In this document: positions 51,884-60,374 of the stretch, one piece after another
Layout of the letters: the number at the start of each line of letters is the position of its first letter
How positions within the stretch are numbered: position 1 is the first letter of the stretch
From: Verrucomicrobiota bacterium
Lineage (GTDB): Bacteria; Verrucomicrobiota; Verrucomicrobiia; Limisphaerales; JACRJZ01
NCBI GenBank assembly: GCA_016219875.1
Contig: JACRJZ010000097.1
Location: forward strand, 1 to 64,000
Direction: 5' to 3'
DNA: 64,000 nucleotides
Notes under the pieces: generated by a model
What the model was told of the DNA's origin: nothing
Databases searched by the model: none
The model's input: the letters and a program-made list of their open reading frames with translations, nothing else
Made by a program: the position numbers and the translations under genes

Positions 51884-52561
51884 TCAGAAAAACTCTTTCT
51901 GCACCGGTCGTTGCCAAGTGAAGCTGCGCCGGTGCAGGGGACACGGGCCGTGGGTTGCCAACGCCGCGAGGTGTTGCGGTGTTCCGTAGCCCTTGTGAGC
52001 AGCGAAGCCGTAGGTCGGGTGCAGCGCGTGGAATTCCAGCATCCGGCGGTCGCGCGTCACTTTCGCCAGCACGCTGGCCGCAGCGATGGAGTAGCTCCGG
52101 CTGTCGCCCTTGACGATGGCGGTGTGGGGGAGACGCAGCGACTTCACAGGCCGGCCATCGACGAGCACGTGTTGGGGCGTGGGCGAGAGCCGCGCCAGCG
52201 CCAGGTTCATGGCCTCATGCGTGGCGTTGAGGATGTTGATTTCATCGATGCGTTCCGGCCCGACCTCGGCGATGCCGAAGCGGACTTCGGGATGCGCGGT
52301 CAGCACGGCAAAGAACTCCTCGCGTCGGCGCTCGCTGAGTTGCTTGGAGTCGTTCAGTCCGTGCAGCGATTCTGGCAGACCCTCCCGACACCATTTCGCA
52401 GGCAGGCAAACCGCGGCTGCCACCACCGGACCGGCGAGGGGGCCGCGTCCGGCTTCGTCCATGCCGGCGAGCAGAGTCACGCCTTGGGCGCACCACTCGC
52501 GCTCGAAGTGGAAGCGGTCATTCGTGGTGTACCGGCATTGGGCGTTGGCGGACCTGCTCAT
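51884..52561 (-). CDS. rnhB: Ribonuclease HII
   Basis: RNase HII removes RNA primers and misincorporated ribonucleotides from DNA. The 225-residue protein has the signature LLAGMDEAGRGPLAGPVVAA (with the first catalytic Asp-Glu pair), LNDSKQLSERRREEFF, the DGRP motif in VLVDGRPV, the basic KGDSRSYSIAAASVLAKVTR with the catalytic Asp in TRDR, and HPTYGFAAHKGYGTPQH. The N-terminal 30 residues extend beyond the core and could include a later true start. It is a single gene; a 40-bp gap separates it from the membrane-protein gene upstream. Confidence 0.95.
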   Translation of the reverse strand: MSRSANAQCRYTTNDRFHFEREWCAQGVTLLAGMDEAGRGPLAGPVVAAAVCLPAKWCREGLPESLHGLNDSKQLSERRREEFFAVLTAHPEVRFGIAEVGPERIDEINILNATHEAMNLALARLSPTPQHVLVDGRPVKSLRLPHTAIVKGDSRSYSIAAASVLAKVTRDRRMLEFHALHPTYGFAAHKGYGTPQHLAALATHGPCPLHRRSFTWQRPVQKEFF

Positions 52562-52601
52562 TCTAAAAGCCGCTCATTCGTCATGGGTAGGCGGCCGCTT
52601 T

Positions 52602-54176
52602 TCAGCGATTGACCTGCGTGGCTTTGAGCAGTTCCTCCGCGTTGGTGCCGAGGCGCACGCGGCCTTGAAGCTGGGCGGCGTTCTGTTGAGACGCCTGCGA
52701 CTGGAAGAACAGGCCCGCATTGCCGCCACGCGTCGTGTCCTGACCGGCCGCCGGTCGCGGCGTCTGCGAGCGGGTCAGCGCGTCTTGGGCGCGAAGCTGA
52801 TTTTGCGGCGCGGCAGTGTCTCCAATCACCGTGCCGGTGACGACCACTTGTTGGCTCAGCGTGCGGTTGGTGCCAGCGGCGCGGAACGAGAAGCCGGCCT
52901 GCGGTGCCACCGCTGTCCTTCGGGCGGCAGCGGGGGCTGGTGCGCTCGGTGAGCTGAACCTGGCACGCGCAGGCGCGGCGCCACGGGCCATGTCTTCGAC
53001 TGCTGCCTGAACTTCGCCTTCGTAAACAGAGCCATCGGCGTCGATGAGTTGGACCTTTGTTCCGGCCTGCCGGAGTTCGAAGTTGGAGAGGAAACCGGAG
53101 GTGCTGGCATCTTTTCCGAATTCTTTTCCGAACTGCACTCCCAGCTTGGTTTGGCCGGATTTGTCGGCTGAATCGGTGCGGGCGAAGTAAGCTCTCTGGG
53201 TTTCCACCGGCGCTGTCGCAGGATTGGCCGCGGCACCCAATCCGCCGGCGACAGCCGCTGCCGCTATCTCCTGCCGTGCGCCGGCAACCGGGGCCGGAGC
53301 CTGCACCGGCGCGGCGACTGGCGGGATGGCCGATGCCACGGGCGCGGATGGCGCTACGGGCGGAGCGGACGCGGTCGTCACCGACTTGTTGCGATCGAGC
53401 CGCACGCCGTCCACGGAGCCAAGCGGCGCGGCTTTGGCTGTCGGCGCAGCGTCGGCCAGCAACGCCGCTTCCGCATCCAGATTGACTTCGAGCGGATCGA
53501 GGCGCGGCACCGGCGCGGCGTTGGTGGATTTCTTGCCCAGCCGTTCAGTGAGGGCCACGACGCCGCCGGTGGCGAGGGTCCGGTCGATCAAGGGACTGAG
53601 CGTGGCGTTGCTTTGGGCGATACGGGCGAGCGCGAGCGGATCGCCCGCCGTCTTGACCTTGACGACTTCCTTCGCAGCCTTGGCCGGCTCATTCGTCGGT
53701 CCGGCGACCAGGGCCAGTTGCGCTTGCACTTCCGCCGTGGGGGCATTGGTGGCAGACAGGTTCAAGCTCAGACGAGAATCGTTCGAGCCGATCACGACCG
53801 CCTCCATGAGACGGCTGGCGTCTTCGTTGGGCTGCTTGCGGAGGCTGAATTTGATTTGCTCCGGCGGGTCGGCCTCGTTCAGGGCCGTGTCGCCGACGCG
53901 CGGGAGATTTCCCCAGAAACTCCACACCGCCCACCCCAGCACCCCGATAATCAGCAGCAAGCCGGTCACGCTTACGCAACGCGCCCAAAGCTGGTTGAAG
54001 CCCAGCCGCAATCGCGGCCGGTCCAGGTTCCGCTTGGGGAAACAGCGCCGCACTTCGCCGACGAGCAGACGCCGCGTGGCGGGATGCAGCTCGAAGTCCT
54101 TCCCGGCGTCGTCGCGGCGTTTCTTCGCCACGGCCCGCATCAGGCTCTCAAGTTTATGGTCCGATTCCGGAGGCAT
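52602..54176 (-). CDS. Membrane-anchored Ala/Pro-rich protein, partner of the ECF sigma factor
   Basis: The 524-residue protein has a cytoplasmic N-terminus of about 65 charged residues (ATRRLLVGEVRRCFP), one membrane helix at about 68-90 (VTGLLLIIGVLGWAVWSFWG), and a long exported part rich in Ala, Pro, Thr and Asn. A more ordered segment near 340-410 (FGKEFGKDASTSGFLSNFEL, LIDADGSVYEGEV) looks beta-rich. It starts 7 bp after the sigma factor gene. Single-pass proteins encoded next to ECF sigma factors are often anti-sigma factors; that role here is an inference, since no ZAS or HXXXCXXC motif is seen. Confidence 0.6.
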   Translation of the reverse strand: MPPESDHKLESLMRAVAKKRRDDAGKDFELHPATRRLLVGEVRRCFPKRNLDRPRLRLGFNQLWARCVSVTGLLLIIGVLGWAVWSFWGNLPRVGDTALNEADPPEQIKFSLRKQPNEDASRLMEAVVIGSNDSRLSLNLSATNAPTAEVQAQLALVAGPTNEPAKAAKEVVKVKTAGDPLALARIAQSNATLSPLIDRTLATGGVVALTERLGKKSTNAAPVPRLDPLEVNLDAEAALLADAAPTAKAAPLGSVDGVRLDRNKSVTTASAPPVAPSAPVASAIPPVAAPVQAPAPVAGARQEIAAAAVAGGLGAAANPATAPVETQRAYFARTDSADKSGQTKLGVQFGKEFGKDASTSGFLSNFELRQAGTKVQLIDADGSVYEGEVQAAVEDMARGAAPARARFSSPSAPAPAAARRTAVAPQAGFSFRAAGTNRTLSQQVVVTGTVIGDTAAPQNQLRAQDALTRSQTPRPAAGQDTTRGGNAGLFFQSQASQQNAAQLQGRVRLGTNAEELLKATQVNR

Positions 54177-54183
54177 CTGGCAG

Positions 54184-54801
54184 TTAGACGGAAACTGGGG
54201 TGTTCTTCTCCCGCGAAAAAATCCGCCGCGCCACGACTTCCAGTCGGTCGAGGCATTTGCTGAGGCGCGAACTGACGGTCTTGGGGTTCAGTTCCAGCAC
54301 GGTCGCGATCTCGTCGTAGCTCAAGTCCGCGTAGTAGCGCAGTTCGATGACTTCCTGGCACGGGCCGCCCAGGTGGGCGAGGGCCTCATTGAGCAGGGCG
54401 ACGTTCTCTGCGCTCACCAGAGCCAAGTCCGGTCCCGGAGCCTGGCTCGGCGGATCGAGCGTCAGGCCGTTGGCGTCCTCCGCCTGGAGCGACACGGGCA
54501 GTTGGCCGCCACCGCGCTTGGCCGCGTGCTGGCGTTCGATGTGATCGCGCGCCTTGTTGGCGGCGATGCGGAAGAGCCAGGTCTGAAACCGGCATTGCTC
54601 TTGGAAGGAGAAGATGTTTTTGACGATGGTGAGAAACGTCTCCTGGCAAATCTCCTCCACGTCTTCGCGCGCGAGGCTGGGGCTGACTTGCTGAACGAAC
54701 CGGGCCGCGGCGGCGTAATGCCGGTCGAACAGCTCGTTCCAGGCATTCTCGTCGCCACGGCGGCAGCGTCGGAGCAAGTCAGCTTCGCCAGGGGCGTTCA
54801 T
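54184..54801 (-). CDS. ECF-type RNA polymerase sigma factor
   Basis: A 205-residue extracytoplasmic-function sigma factor. Region 2 spans about residues 20-90 (AWNELFDRHYAAAARFV, EEICQETFLTIVKNI, FQTWLFRIAANKARDHIER) and region 4 about 135-190 (ALAHLGGPCQEVIELRYYAD, LSYDEIATVLELNPKTVSSR). No sigma regions 1 or 3 are present. It directs polymerase to a small regulon, often including its own operon. The next gene, 7 bp downstream, encodes a single-pass membrane protein that may control it. Upstream lies a long palindrome, so any promoter is within 54802-54854. Confidence 0.92.
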   Translation of the reverse strand: MNAPGEADLLRRCRRGDENAWNELFDRHYAAAARFVQQVSPSLAREDVEEICQETFLTIVKNIFSFQEQCRFQTWLFRIAANKARDHIERQHAAKRGGGQLPVSLQAEDANGLTLDPPSQAPGPDLALVSAENVALLNEALAHLGGPCQEVIELRYYADLSYDEIATVLELNPKTVSSRLSKCLDRLEVVARRIFSREKNTPVSV

Positions 54802-54854
54802 GTCGCGGACAGACTAGGAAAGTGGACAGCGTTTGGGAAGAGTTTGCTCGAAAA

Positions 54855-54992
54855 GGACCACGGACCACGGACCACAGACCACAGACCACTGCTTCCTGAC
54901 TTCCGACCTATGACTTCTGCCCAAAGCACCACCAGACCTACGCCCGAAATGCCAGGGTCTTGTGGTCTGTGGTCCCGTAGTTCCGTAGTCCT
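54855..54992. repeat. Inverted repeat made of GGACCAC/AGACCAC words
   Basis: The left arm iterates GGACCACGGACCACGGACCA and continues CAGACCACAGACCA. The right arm has TCTTGTGGTCTGTGGTCCCG and TAGTTCCGTAGTCC. The interior contains TTCCTGACTTCCGACC. It fills the gap between the sigma factor gene and the PH-domain gene. Confidence 0.75.
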
Positions 54993-54998
54993 CTCCAG

Positions 54999-55505
54999 TC
55001 ATTCCAACTCGGCTAAGCGCACGCGTTTCTTCTCCCGGCAGGCTTCGACGTTCTTGCGAATCTCATCGGCGATCTCTCTGGCTTTGCGGATGGCTTCGAT
55101 CTCGACCAGCGGCGTCGTGGTGTCATGCGTGGTGAGTTGGATGGTGCCGACGCCGAAGAACCGCTGCCAGAACGGTTCGATCAAGGTGTGGTCCTTGACG
55201 CGGTACAACTCGACCTCTTCCGTCCGCTTGGAGAACAGGCCGCGGCGGAGGCGCAACCGCTCGGTGGTGATCTCATACTCGCAGGAGCGCAGCAGAATGA
55301 ACCGCCAGACGGCGTAGAGCACGCACAGCACGGCCAAGCCAGCCATGACGCCGACCACGTACGGGCGGCCGCTTCCGTTGAAAAACATCCAGGTCACCAT
55401 CGCCACGCCGGTCCAGACGAGGGCGGCCAAAACGCAGAGGAGATAGACGTGGAGGTTGCGGACCTGCGAGGAACTGCCGCGCCAGATGACTGTTTCTTCG
55501 GCCAT
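54999..55505 (-). CDS. Membrane protein with bacterial PH-like (bPH2) domain
   Basis: The 168-residue protein has two membrane helices (VYLLCVLAALVWTGVAMVTW and VVGVMAGLAVLCVLYAVWRF) followed by a bacterial PH domain: YEITTERLRLRRGLFSKRTE then EVELYRVKDHTLIEPFWQRF. The pattern tt.RL..r.G.f.k....l.l..i is typical of DUF304/YdbS-like proteins. The C-terminus (REIADEIRKNVEACREKKRV) is a charged helix in the cytoplasm. Function in the family is poorly known; it stands alone here between two repeats. Confidence 0.82.
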   Translation of the reverse strand: MAEETVIWRGSSSQVRNLHVYLLCVLAALVWTGVAMVTWMFFNGSGRPYVVGVMAGLAVLCVLYAVWRFILLRSCEYEITTERLRLRRGLFSKRTEEVELYRVKDHTLIEPFWQRFFGVGTIQLTTHDTTTPLVEIEAIRKAREIADEIRKNVEACREKKRVRLAELE

Positions 55506-55599
55506 AGCAATGAAGGATTGAACGTGGCCGGATGCTTCGCCAGCCCTCCGGCGGAGGCAAGTCTTTTGTGAAGGACTCTCCAGAGCCTCTTTCAGAACG

Positions 55600-55672
55600 G
55601 TAGCAGCCGACGTGAGGAGGCTCTGTTTTCAAATCCGAAATTAAAACAGAGCCACCTCACGTCGGCTGCTAC
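55600..55672. repeat. GTAGCAGCCGAC hairpin element, copy 3
   Basis: A 73-bp palindrome from GTAGCAGCCGACGTGAGGAG to CCTCACGTCGGCTGCTAC with inner arms GGCTCTGTTTT and AAAACAGAGCC; the loop AAATCCGAAATT matches the loop of copy 1 (GATTTCGGATTT) in inverted orientation. It lies between the divergent PH-domain and HEAT-repeat genes. Confidence 0.9.
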
Positions 55673-55748
55673 GTTTTCTTGAATCAGCCCTGCCAGCCGT
55701 CCAGCCGCGCCATTGCCTACCCGGCCGGAACGGCTACACTCGCCGCGA

Positions 55749-56864
55749 ATGAACTTCAACCGCCGCACCCTGGGCTGTGCTGCCGCCGCCGTCTTGATCG
55801 GCGCGCTGCTGTTCGTTTGGCTGCGCCCGCGCGAGCCGGAGTATCAAGGCCGGCGGCTGAGCGAATGGCTGAAGGGCTTCAGCTACCTTCAACCGAACGA
55901 CACGGAGGATACCGAAGCGCGAGCGACGGAGGCCGCCGTTGCGGTGCGGGCCATGGGCACGAACTGCCTTTCCACCCTGATGGCGATGTTGCAGGCGAAG
56001 GACTCCAGCTTGAAACGTCATGTCACTCGCTGGCTCGACAAGCAATCGGTCATTCGGTTCCATTTCTCCAACGCCGCGGACTTGCGCAACCAGGCCGAGT
56101 TGGCGGTCGGGGCACTCGGCCCCTTGGCCAAGCCGGCGATACCGAGATTGGTCACGCTGCTGAAGGACGATGAGTTGGCAGGATCAGCCGTGTTCACTCT
56201 CACCAAGATTGGTCCTGACGCTCTCCCCGCTTTAGCCGCAGCCTTGACCAACGACTCCAGGAACGTGCGCAGGTGGGTGGTCGGCGCACTGGGGCATACG
56301 AAGTTCTCCAGCCAGGAGATCCTGCCGTTGGTGCGGCAAGCCTGTGTTTTCCCTGACTCCGAAGAACGCAGCTATGTAGCGCGCGCTTTGGGAGACTACC
56401 ATCAGCATCGGGACGCTGCACTGCCGGGGTTGCTTCAGCTTGTTGAGGACGAAGAGCCGTCGGTACGTGCGTCGGCGGTCCAGGGTGTGGCTCGCCTCAG
56501 AGGCCCAGCAGCGGAAAGCGCTCCTGTGTTCGCGAGAGCAATACGCGATGCCGATCATCGTGTCGCCAGGGCGGGCGTGGCCGGTGCGCGGCAACTGGCT
56601 CCGGCGCAGGCCGACGTACTGGTGCCTCCGTTGATCGTGAAGCTCAACGAGCCGGACGGAGCCCCGCTCAGGCTCGCCGTGCTGGCCTTGGCCCGGTTCG
56701 GCGATAAAGCGAAACCCGCCGTGCCCGCACTGGTCCGACTCGCCAGCAATGCGAGTCTGCCTTTGCGAGAGACGGCCGTAGCGGCTCTCTACGCCGTCGA
56801 TCCGCAAGCCGCGGCGGCGGCGGGATTCAAGCCGACTGGTCAATCAGCGAATCCGCTCGAATGA
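55749..56864 (+). CDS. HEAT-repeat protein with N-terminal membrane anchor
   Basis: The ATG at 55749 (MNFNRRTLG) gives 371 residues. Residues 8-28 are hydrophobic (GCAAAAVLIGALLFVWL) and act as a signal anchor. From about residue 45 the protein is a run of helical HEAT/PBS-lyase-type repeats with recurring units such as ALGPLAKPAIPRLVTLLKDD, KIGPDALPALAAAL, VRRWVVGALGH and FGDKAKPAVPALVRLASNA. These build a curved scaffold for protein binding. Such proteins are abundant in Verrucomicrobia and planctomycetes. No partner can be named. An ATG 12 codons upstream is less likely. Confidence 0.82.
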   Translation: MNFNRRTLGCAAAAVLIGALLFVWLRPREPEYQGRRLSEWLKGFSYLQPNDTEDTEARATEAAVAVRAMGTNCLSTLMAMLQAKDSSLKRHVTRWLDKQSVIRFHFSNAADLRNQAELAVGALGPLAKPAIPRLVTLLKDDELAGSAVFTLTKIGPDALPALAAALTNDSRNVRRWVVGALGHTKFSSQEILPLVRQACVFPDSEERSYVARALGDYHQHRDAALPGLLQLVEDEEPSVRASAVQGVARLRGPAAESAPVFARAIRDADHRVARAGVAGARQLAPAQADVLVPPLIVKLNEPDGAPLRLAVLALARFGDKAKPAVPALVRLASNASLPLRETAVAALYAVDPQAAAAAGFKPTGQSANPLE

Positions 56865-56903
56865 ACTGACCGCAGCCTTGGGGAGAAGGCCGCGGCCGGT
56901 TCG

Positions 56904-57057
56904 CCCTCACCCTGACCCTCTCCCGTCCGACGGGAGAGGGAACACGTCGCACGCGGTCGTCGTGAATCAAGGCCCACTTCATCAAGACGCCCGTCTCGTC
57001 ACAGCGCGTGACTTGGTCCTCCCTCTCCCATCGGATGGGAGAGGGCTGGGGTGAGGG
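56904..57057. repeat. Long inverted repeat downstream of the HEAT-repeat gene
   Basis: CCCTCACCCTGACCCTCTCC at the left pairs with the right-end GAGAGGGCTGGGGTGAGGG. Internal stems CCCTCTCCCGTCCGACGGGAG and CCTCTCCCATCGGATGGGAG are also self-complementary. It lies between convergent genes and may terminate both. Confidence 0.85.
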
Positions 57058-57119
57058 AGGCCGCGAGGAACTTCAGCGCGAGAGATTCTGCAAACGGCGC
57101 TCAGATTTCCGATTGCGCT

Positions 57120-57389
57120 TCAATACACGCAGTCCAACTCGATTTGCTGCCCGCAGGCGCAGATCACTTGGATGCGGGTGACGCGGTCGCCGTCGCGTTG
57201 GAGGGTGACTTTGGGATGGCCCGTTGGCGCGGCACCGGACGGGCCGTGCCCGCAGGCCGCCGCAGCCGTAGGAGGTGTGGCCGGCTGGAAGCGTTGGACG
57301 TTCTGGGGCTGAGGAAGGACCTTGAGGCGGAAATCACTGCCGCGGTTGGCGGCACTCCTTGTCGGGCCGAATGGAACGAACTCACTCAT
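57120..57389 (-). CDS. Small protein with CxC motif at the end of the motility cluster
   Basis: The ATG at 57389 (MSEFVPFGPT) gives 89 residues. The first 55 are Pro/Ala/Gln-rich; the conserved-looking end is KVTLQRDGDRVTRIQVICAC then GQQIELDCVY, with CxC and a third Cys that could bind a metal. I do not recognise a named family. It is on the same strand as motB, 189 bp downstream, and may be part of the flagellar regulon. Two further in-frame Met codons upstream add no recognisable sequence. Confidence 0.55.
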   Translation of the reverse strand: MSEFVPFGPTRSAANRGSDFRLKVLPQPQNVQRFQPATPPTAAAACGHGPSGAAPTGHPKVTLQRDGDRVTRIQVICACGQQIELDCVY

Positions 57390-57578
57390 AGCGGCACACC
57401 GGAGCGCAGCCTTCGGGCTGGGGCAGGGCGGAATCCACGGTCTGGCGGCCCGCATGAACGAAGCGGGCAAAGGCGCTCAAAGTGCCGCGGCGAACGACAA
57501 TCGGTGTCCCGCCGTCGGAGTCTCGCCGCTTCAAGGAGCGGGGGCGTGACGGCGGGGTTCCGGTGGCAGGGCTTCGCT

Positions 57579-58313
57579 TCACGAGGTTTGCTGTTCGAGC
57601 TTTTTGCGCAACAACACCGCGACGCGACGGTTGGACGGGGCCTTGGGTTGGGCCGCTTCCATCGGCTGGGTGTCGCCGTAGCCGGCCACGCGGTGGAGTT
57701 GGTCGCTTTGGACGCCGTGTTCCGTCAAGAGCCGGCGCGCGGCGTTGGCGCGGTCGGCCGAGAGTTCCCAGGAGCCGTAATCGGGCCGCAGCATCGGGCG
57801 GCCGGCCTCCGTGTGGCCTTCGAGTTCCAGGCGGAACGTGGTGTAGCGGGAGATCTCCCAGGCCAGCGTGGAGAAGACCCAGGAGCCGTACTCCGTGAAC
57901 TCGGCGGAGTCAGGTTTGAAGATGGGCCGGTTGGCGAAGTCGAAGACGCTGATGCGGAGTCCGTCGGGCGTGAGATCGAACTTCACGGACTTGGCGTCTT
58001 CGTCGTCGTTTTGTTTGAAGAGCTTGGCCAAGTCTTCCGTGATGCGGCGGAGGAGTTCCATTTCCATCGCGGACACCGATTCGAAGTTGCCTCGTTGCTG
58101 GTGGGTGGCCTGGACATCCTTGTTCGGGACGATGCCCATTGATTCCTTGGTGAGGGAGGCGAAGGGATTGCGGAAGGCGCGTTCGATGGCCTCCTTGATC
58201 TTGGAATCCTGCGCCGTGAGCCACAGCACCAAAAACAGCGCCATCATGGCCGTGGTGAAGTCGGCATAAGCCACTTTCCAGGCGCCACCGTGATGTGCGT
58301 GTTTCTTGGCCAT
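57579..58313 (-). CDS. motB: Flagellar motor stator protein MotB
   Basis: MotB anchors the stator to peptidoglycan and carries the proton-binding Asp. The start at 58313 (MAKKHAHHGG) gives 244 residues. The single membrane helix VAYADFTTAMMALFLVLWLT holds the channel Asp18. The periplasmic linker is followed by an OmpA-like peptidoglycan-binding domain (about 120-240) with RLELEGHTEAG, SADRANAARRLL and VAGYGDTQP. The domain reads GHTEAG rather than GHTD. It lies 37 bp downstream of motA in the same operon. A longer in-frame reading to 58481 overlaps motA out of phase and is rejected. Confidence 0.93.
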   Translation of the reverse strand: MAKKHAHHGGAWKVAYADFTTAMMALFLVLWLTAQDSKIKEAIERAFRNPFASLTKESMGIVPNKDVQATHQQRGNFESVSAMEMELLRRITEDLAKLFKQNDDEDAKSVKFDLTPDGLRISVFDFANRPIFKPDSAEFTEYGSWVFSTLAWEISRYTTFRLELEGHTEAGRPMLRPDYGSWELSADRANAARRLLTEHGVQSDQLHRVAGYGDTQPMEAAQPKAPSNRRVAVLLRKKLEQQTS

Positions 58314-58350
58314 GCGACGAGGAAGCTTGGCGATAGGTGTTACGGGGTGG

Positions 58351-59223
58351 TCACGCCGGCTTCGGCGCGGCGTTGAGGTTCTTGAGCATGGACTCCAACT
58401 CGTCCGCCGTGGGCCGGAGATCGGTGCCCAGTCCGCGGCGGCCCAGTTCCACCGCCATGATCGGGGCCATGCCGCCAGCAAAGCCAGTCACGCACGTGGC
58501 GATGGTGCGCAAAAAGGAAATCTCCGACTGGCCGGTGAAATCGAGGTTCTGCGCCAGCGGGTTCATGAAGCCGTACGACAGGAGAATCCCCAGGAAGGTG
58601 CCGACCAGCGCGGCGGCGACCTTGTGGCCGATCTCCTCGATGGGGCCGCTGATGGAGGCCATCGTGACCACGATGCCGAGCACCGCCGCCACAATGCCAA
58701 AACCGGGCATGGAGTCCGCGGCCTTCGTCAGCACGGTGACTGGCGCGTGATGGTCGTCCTCCATCTTGCTCAGCTCAATGTCGAACAACTGGCTCAACTG
58801 GTCCGGTTTGATCTTGCCGTCGATGATCGGGCGGAGCGCGCCGCAGAGGAATTCCATGCTGCGGGCGTCTTTCTTGAAGTTCGGGTATTTGTTGAAGATG
58901 GAACTGGTTTCGGGACTCATGACGTGCTCCTCCAGCGCGATCATGCCGTTGCGGCGGCCCAGGAGGAACAGCTCGTAGAGTGCCTTGAGCAACTCTTCGT
59001 AAGATTGCCGGTTGTAGGGCGCACCCTTCATCGCCGTCGTCAGGCCGTGGATCATGTCCATGAGCACCTTCCTCGGTGACGAGATGACCAGGGCACCGAA
59101 GGCGCCGCCGCCGATGATGAGAAACTCCGAAACGTGCATCAGCGCGCCAGGATGGCCTCCCACCATGAGAAACCCGCCCAGCACGGACGCAACCACGATG
59201 ATGCAACCAATGATGATGATCAT
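58351..59223 (-). CDS. motA: Flagellar motor stator protein MotA
   Basis: MotA forms the ion-conducting ring of the flagellar stator in the inner membrane. The 290-residue protein has four hydrophobic helices (IIIIGCIIVVASVLGGFLMV at the start; two adjacent ones around FGIVAAVLGIVVTMASISGP and VAAALVGTFLGILLSYGFM) and a cytoplasmic loop with FLLGRRNGMIALEEHV and RSMEFLCGAL. The conserved prolines and acidic residues near the helix ends are present. Its start overlaps the fliA stop by ATGA, indicating coupling, and motB follows. Confidence 0.93.
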   Translation of the reverse strand: MIIIIGCIIVVASVLGGFLMVGGHPGALMHVSEFLIIGGGAFGALVISSPRKVLMDMIHGLTTAMKGAPYNRQSYEELLKALYELFLLGRRNGMIALEEHVMSPETSSIFNKYPNFKKDARSMEFLCGALRPIIDGKIKPDQLSQLFDIELSKMEDDHHAPVTVLTKAADSMPGFGIVAAVLGIVVTMASISGPIEEIGHKVAAALVGTFLGILLSYGFMNPLAQNLDFTGQSEISFLRTIATCVTGFAGGMAPIMAVELGRRGLGTDLRPTADELESMLKNLNAAPKPA

Positions 59224-60068
59224 GCTCGGGAGGCGAGGGTTTTGGGCATCGGCAGGCCGGAGTCACAGCGTTGCAGGAACGCGCGGATGGCCAGGATGGC
59301 CTGGGTGTGAATCTGGCTGATGCGGGATTCGGTGACGCCGAAGACTTCGGCGATTTCCCGGAGGTGAAGGTCTTCGTAGTAGTAAAGCGCCAGCACCTTG
59401 CGCTGCATCTCGGGAAGCTGCTGCATCCGCTGCTTGATCAGCGCCGCCAGTTCCAGGCGGGAAGCGCGCTCACAGGGATCGTCTTCCGTGCAGTCCGAAA
59501 CCACTTCGTAAAGCGACGAGACATCGCCGCTCTCCATCTGGCCGGCGGTGTCGAGGCAAAGGAACGTCGCGGGGCGGATATCGTCGAGGATCTGGAGATA
59601 GGCGTTCAGCGAGAGGCCGAGCGCCTTGGCCATTTGGGCTTCCGTTGGCACGGTGCCCAGCTTCTGGCCCAGTTCAGCCATCGCTTCCTGGATCTTGCGG
59701 GCCTTCTCATGGACCGAGCGCGGCGCCCAATCCATGCGGCGCAACTCATCCAGGACCGCGCCGCGCACGCGCAGGCGGGCGTAGGTTTCAAAGGAACAAT
59801 TGCTTTCCGGATCGTAGTTGCGGACGGCCTGGAGAAGGCCGACGAGTCCGGCGCTTTGGAGGTCATCGAAGGAGACGTGCGAAGGCAGGTTCATCGCCAC
59901 CCGGGCCACCACCATGCGCACGAGGGGAAGGTATTCCTTGACAAGGTCGTTCTCGACTTCGTCGCCCTCGGCGTTGTGATGATAACGGTGCCAGAGTTCC
60001 TGGCGGGATGGCGGGAGTTCCACACGCTCCGGCGCTTCTAGTGCGACTGGCAGGCAGCAGGTAGTCAT
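59220..60068 (-). CDS. fliA: Flagellar sigma factor FliA (sigma-28 / WhiG family)
   Basis: FliA directs RNA polymerase to late flagellar genes. The 282-residue protein has sigma region 2 (LVKEYLPLVRMVVARVAMNL, FDDLQSAGLVGLLQAVRNYD), the RGAVLDELRRMDWAPRSVHE stretch diagnostic for FliA/WhiG, region 3 and region 4 (EMQRKVLALYYYEDLHLREI, then VTESRISQIHTQAI). It has an N-terminal extension of about 30 residues over E. coli FliA (239). Both ends overlap neighbours by four bases (ATGA), with motA downstream and a small membrane-protein gene upstream. Confidence 0.94.
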   Translation of the reverse strand: MTTCCLPVALEAPERVELPPSRQELWHRYHHNAEGDEVENDLVKEYLPLVRMVVARVAMNLPSHVSFDDLQSAGLVGLLQAVRNYDPESNCSFETYARLRVRGAVLDELRRMDWAPRSVHEKARKIQEAMAELGQKLGTVPTEAQMAKALGLSLNAYLQILDDIRPATFLCLDTAGQMESGDVSSLYEVVSDCTEDDPCERASRLELAALIKQRMQQLPEMQRKVLALYYYEDLHLREIAEVFGVTESRISQIHTQAILAIRAFLQRCDSGLPMPKTLASRA

Positions 60069-60319
60069 GCGCGGGCAGGTTGGGTGGGTTTGTTCGGCGC
60101 GGCTTGGGTGGCCGCTCTCTTCGCGGCCGCACGCTGTTGCAGGGATTCAACCAGGCCGCGCATCCAGACGCGGCTCCACCAGCGCGCCGCCAAGCCGCAG
60201 ACGGCGGCGGCGACACAGGCGTTCACAAAGACGGAAGGCCACCCCGTTTCCACCGCGAGTCCAAGACCCGCCGCGAGGAGGAATCCGCCAGTTGCGCCGA
60301 GGATCATTAACGACTTCAT
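60065..60319 (-). CDS. Small membrane protein in the flagellar operon (unknown)
   Basis: An 84-residue protein with two predicted membrane segments (MILGATGGFLLAAGLGLAV and VFVNACVAAAVCGLAARWW) and a basic, Ala/Pro-rich C-terminal tail (QQRAAAKRAATQAAPNKPTQ). I do not recognise a named family. Its last four bases overlap the fliA start, and it lies 55 bp after flhF, so it is co-expressed with flagellar genes and may act with FlhF or the export gate (inference). Codon use matches neighbours. Confidence 0.65.
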   Translation of the reverse strand: MKSLMILGATGGFLLAAGLGLAVETGWPSVFVNACVAAAVCGLAARWWSRVWMRGLVESLQQRAAAKRAATQAAPNKPTQPARA

Positions 60320-60374
60320 AGCGTCAGTTCACCGCGTCCTGCTTAGCAGGAGCGTTGCCAGCGTGGCGCTGACT

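Noticed and set aside
53224..55317. 697-codon open frame on the plus strand opposite the sigma factor and membrane-protein genes
   Set aside because: It spans several real minus-strand genes and a repeat, with low-complexity Ala/Arg/Ser composition and no domain.
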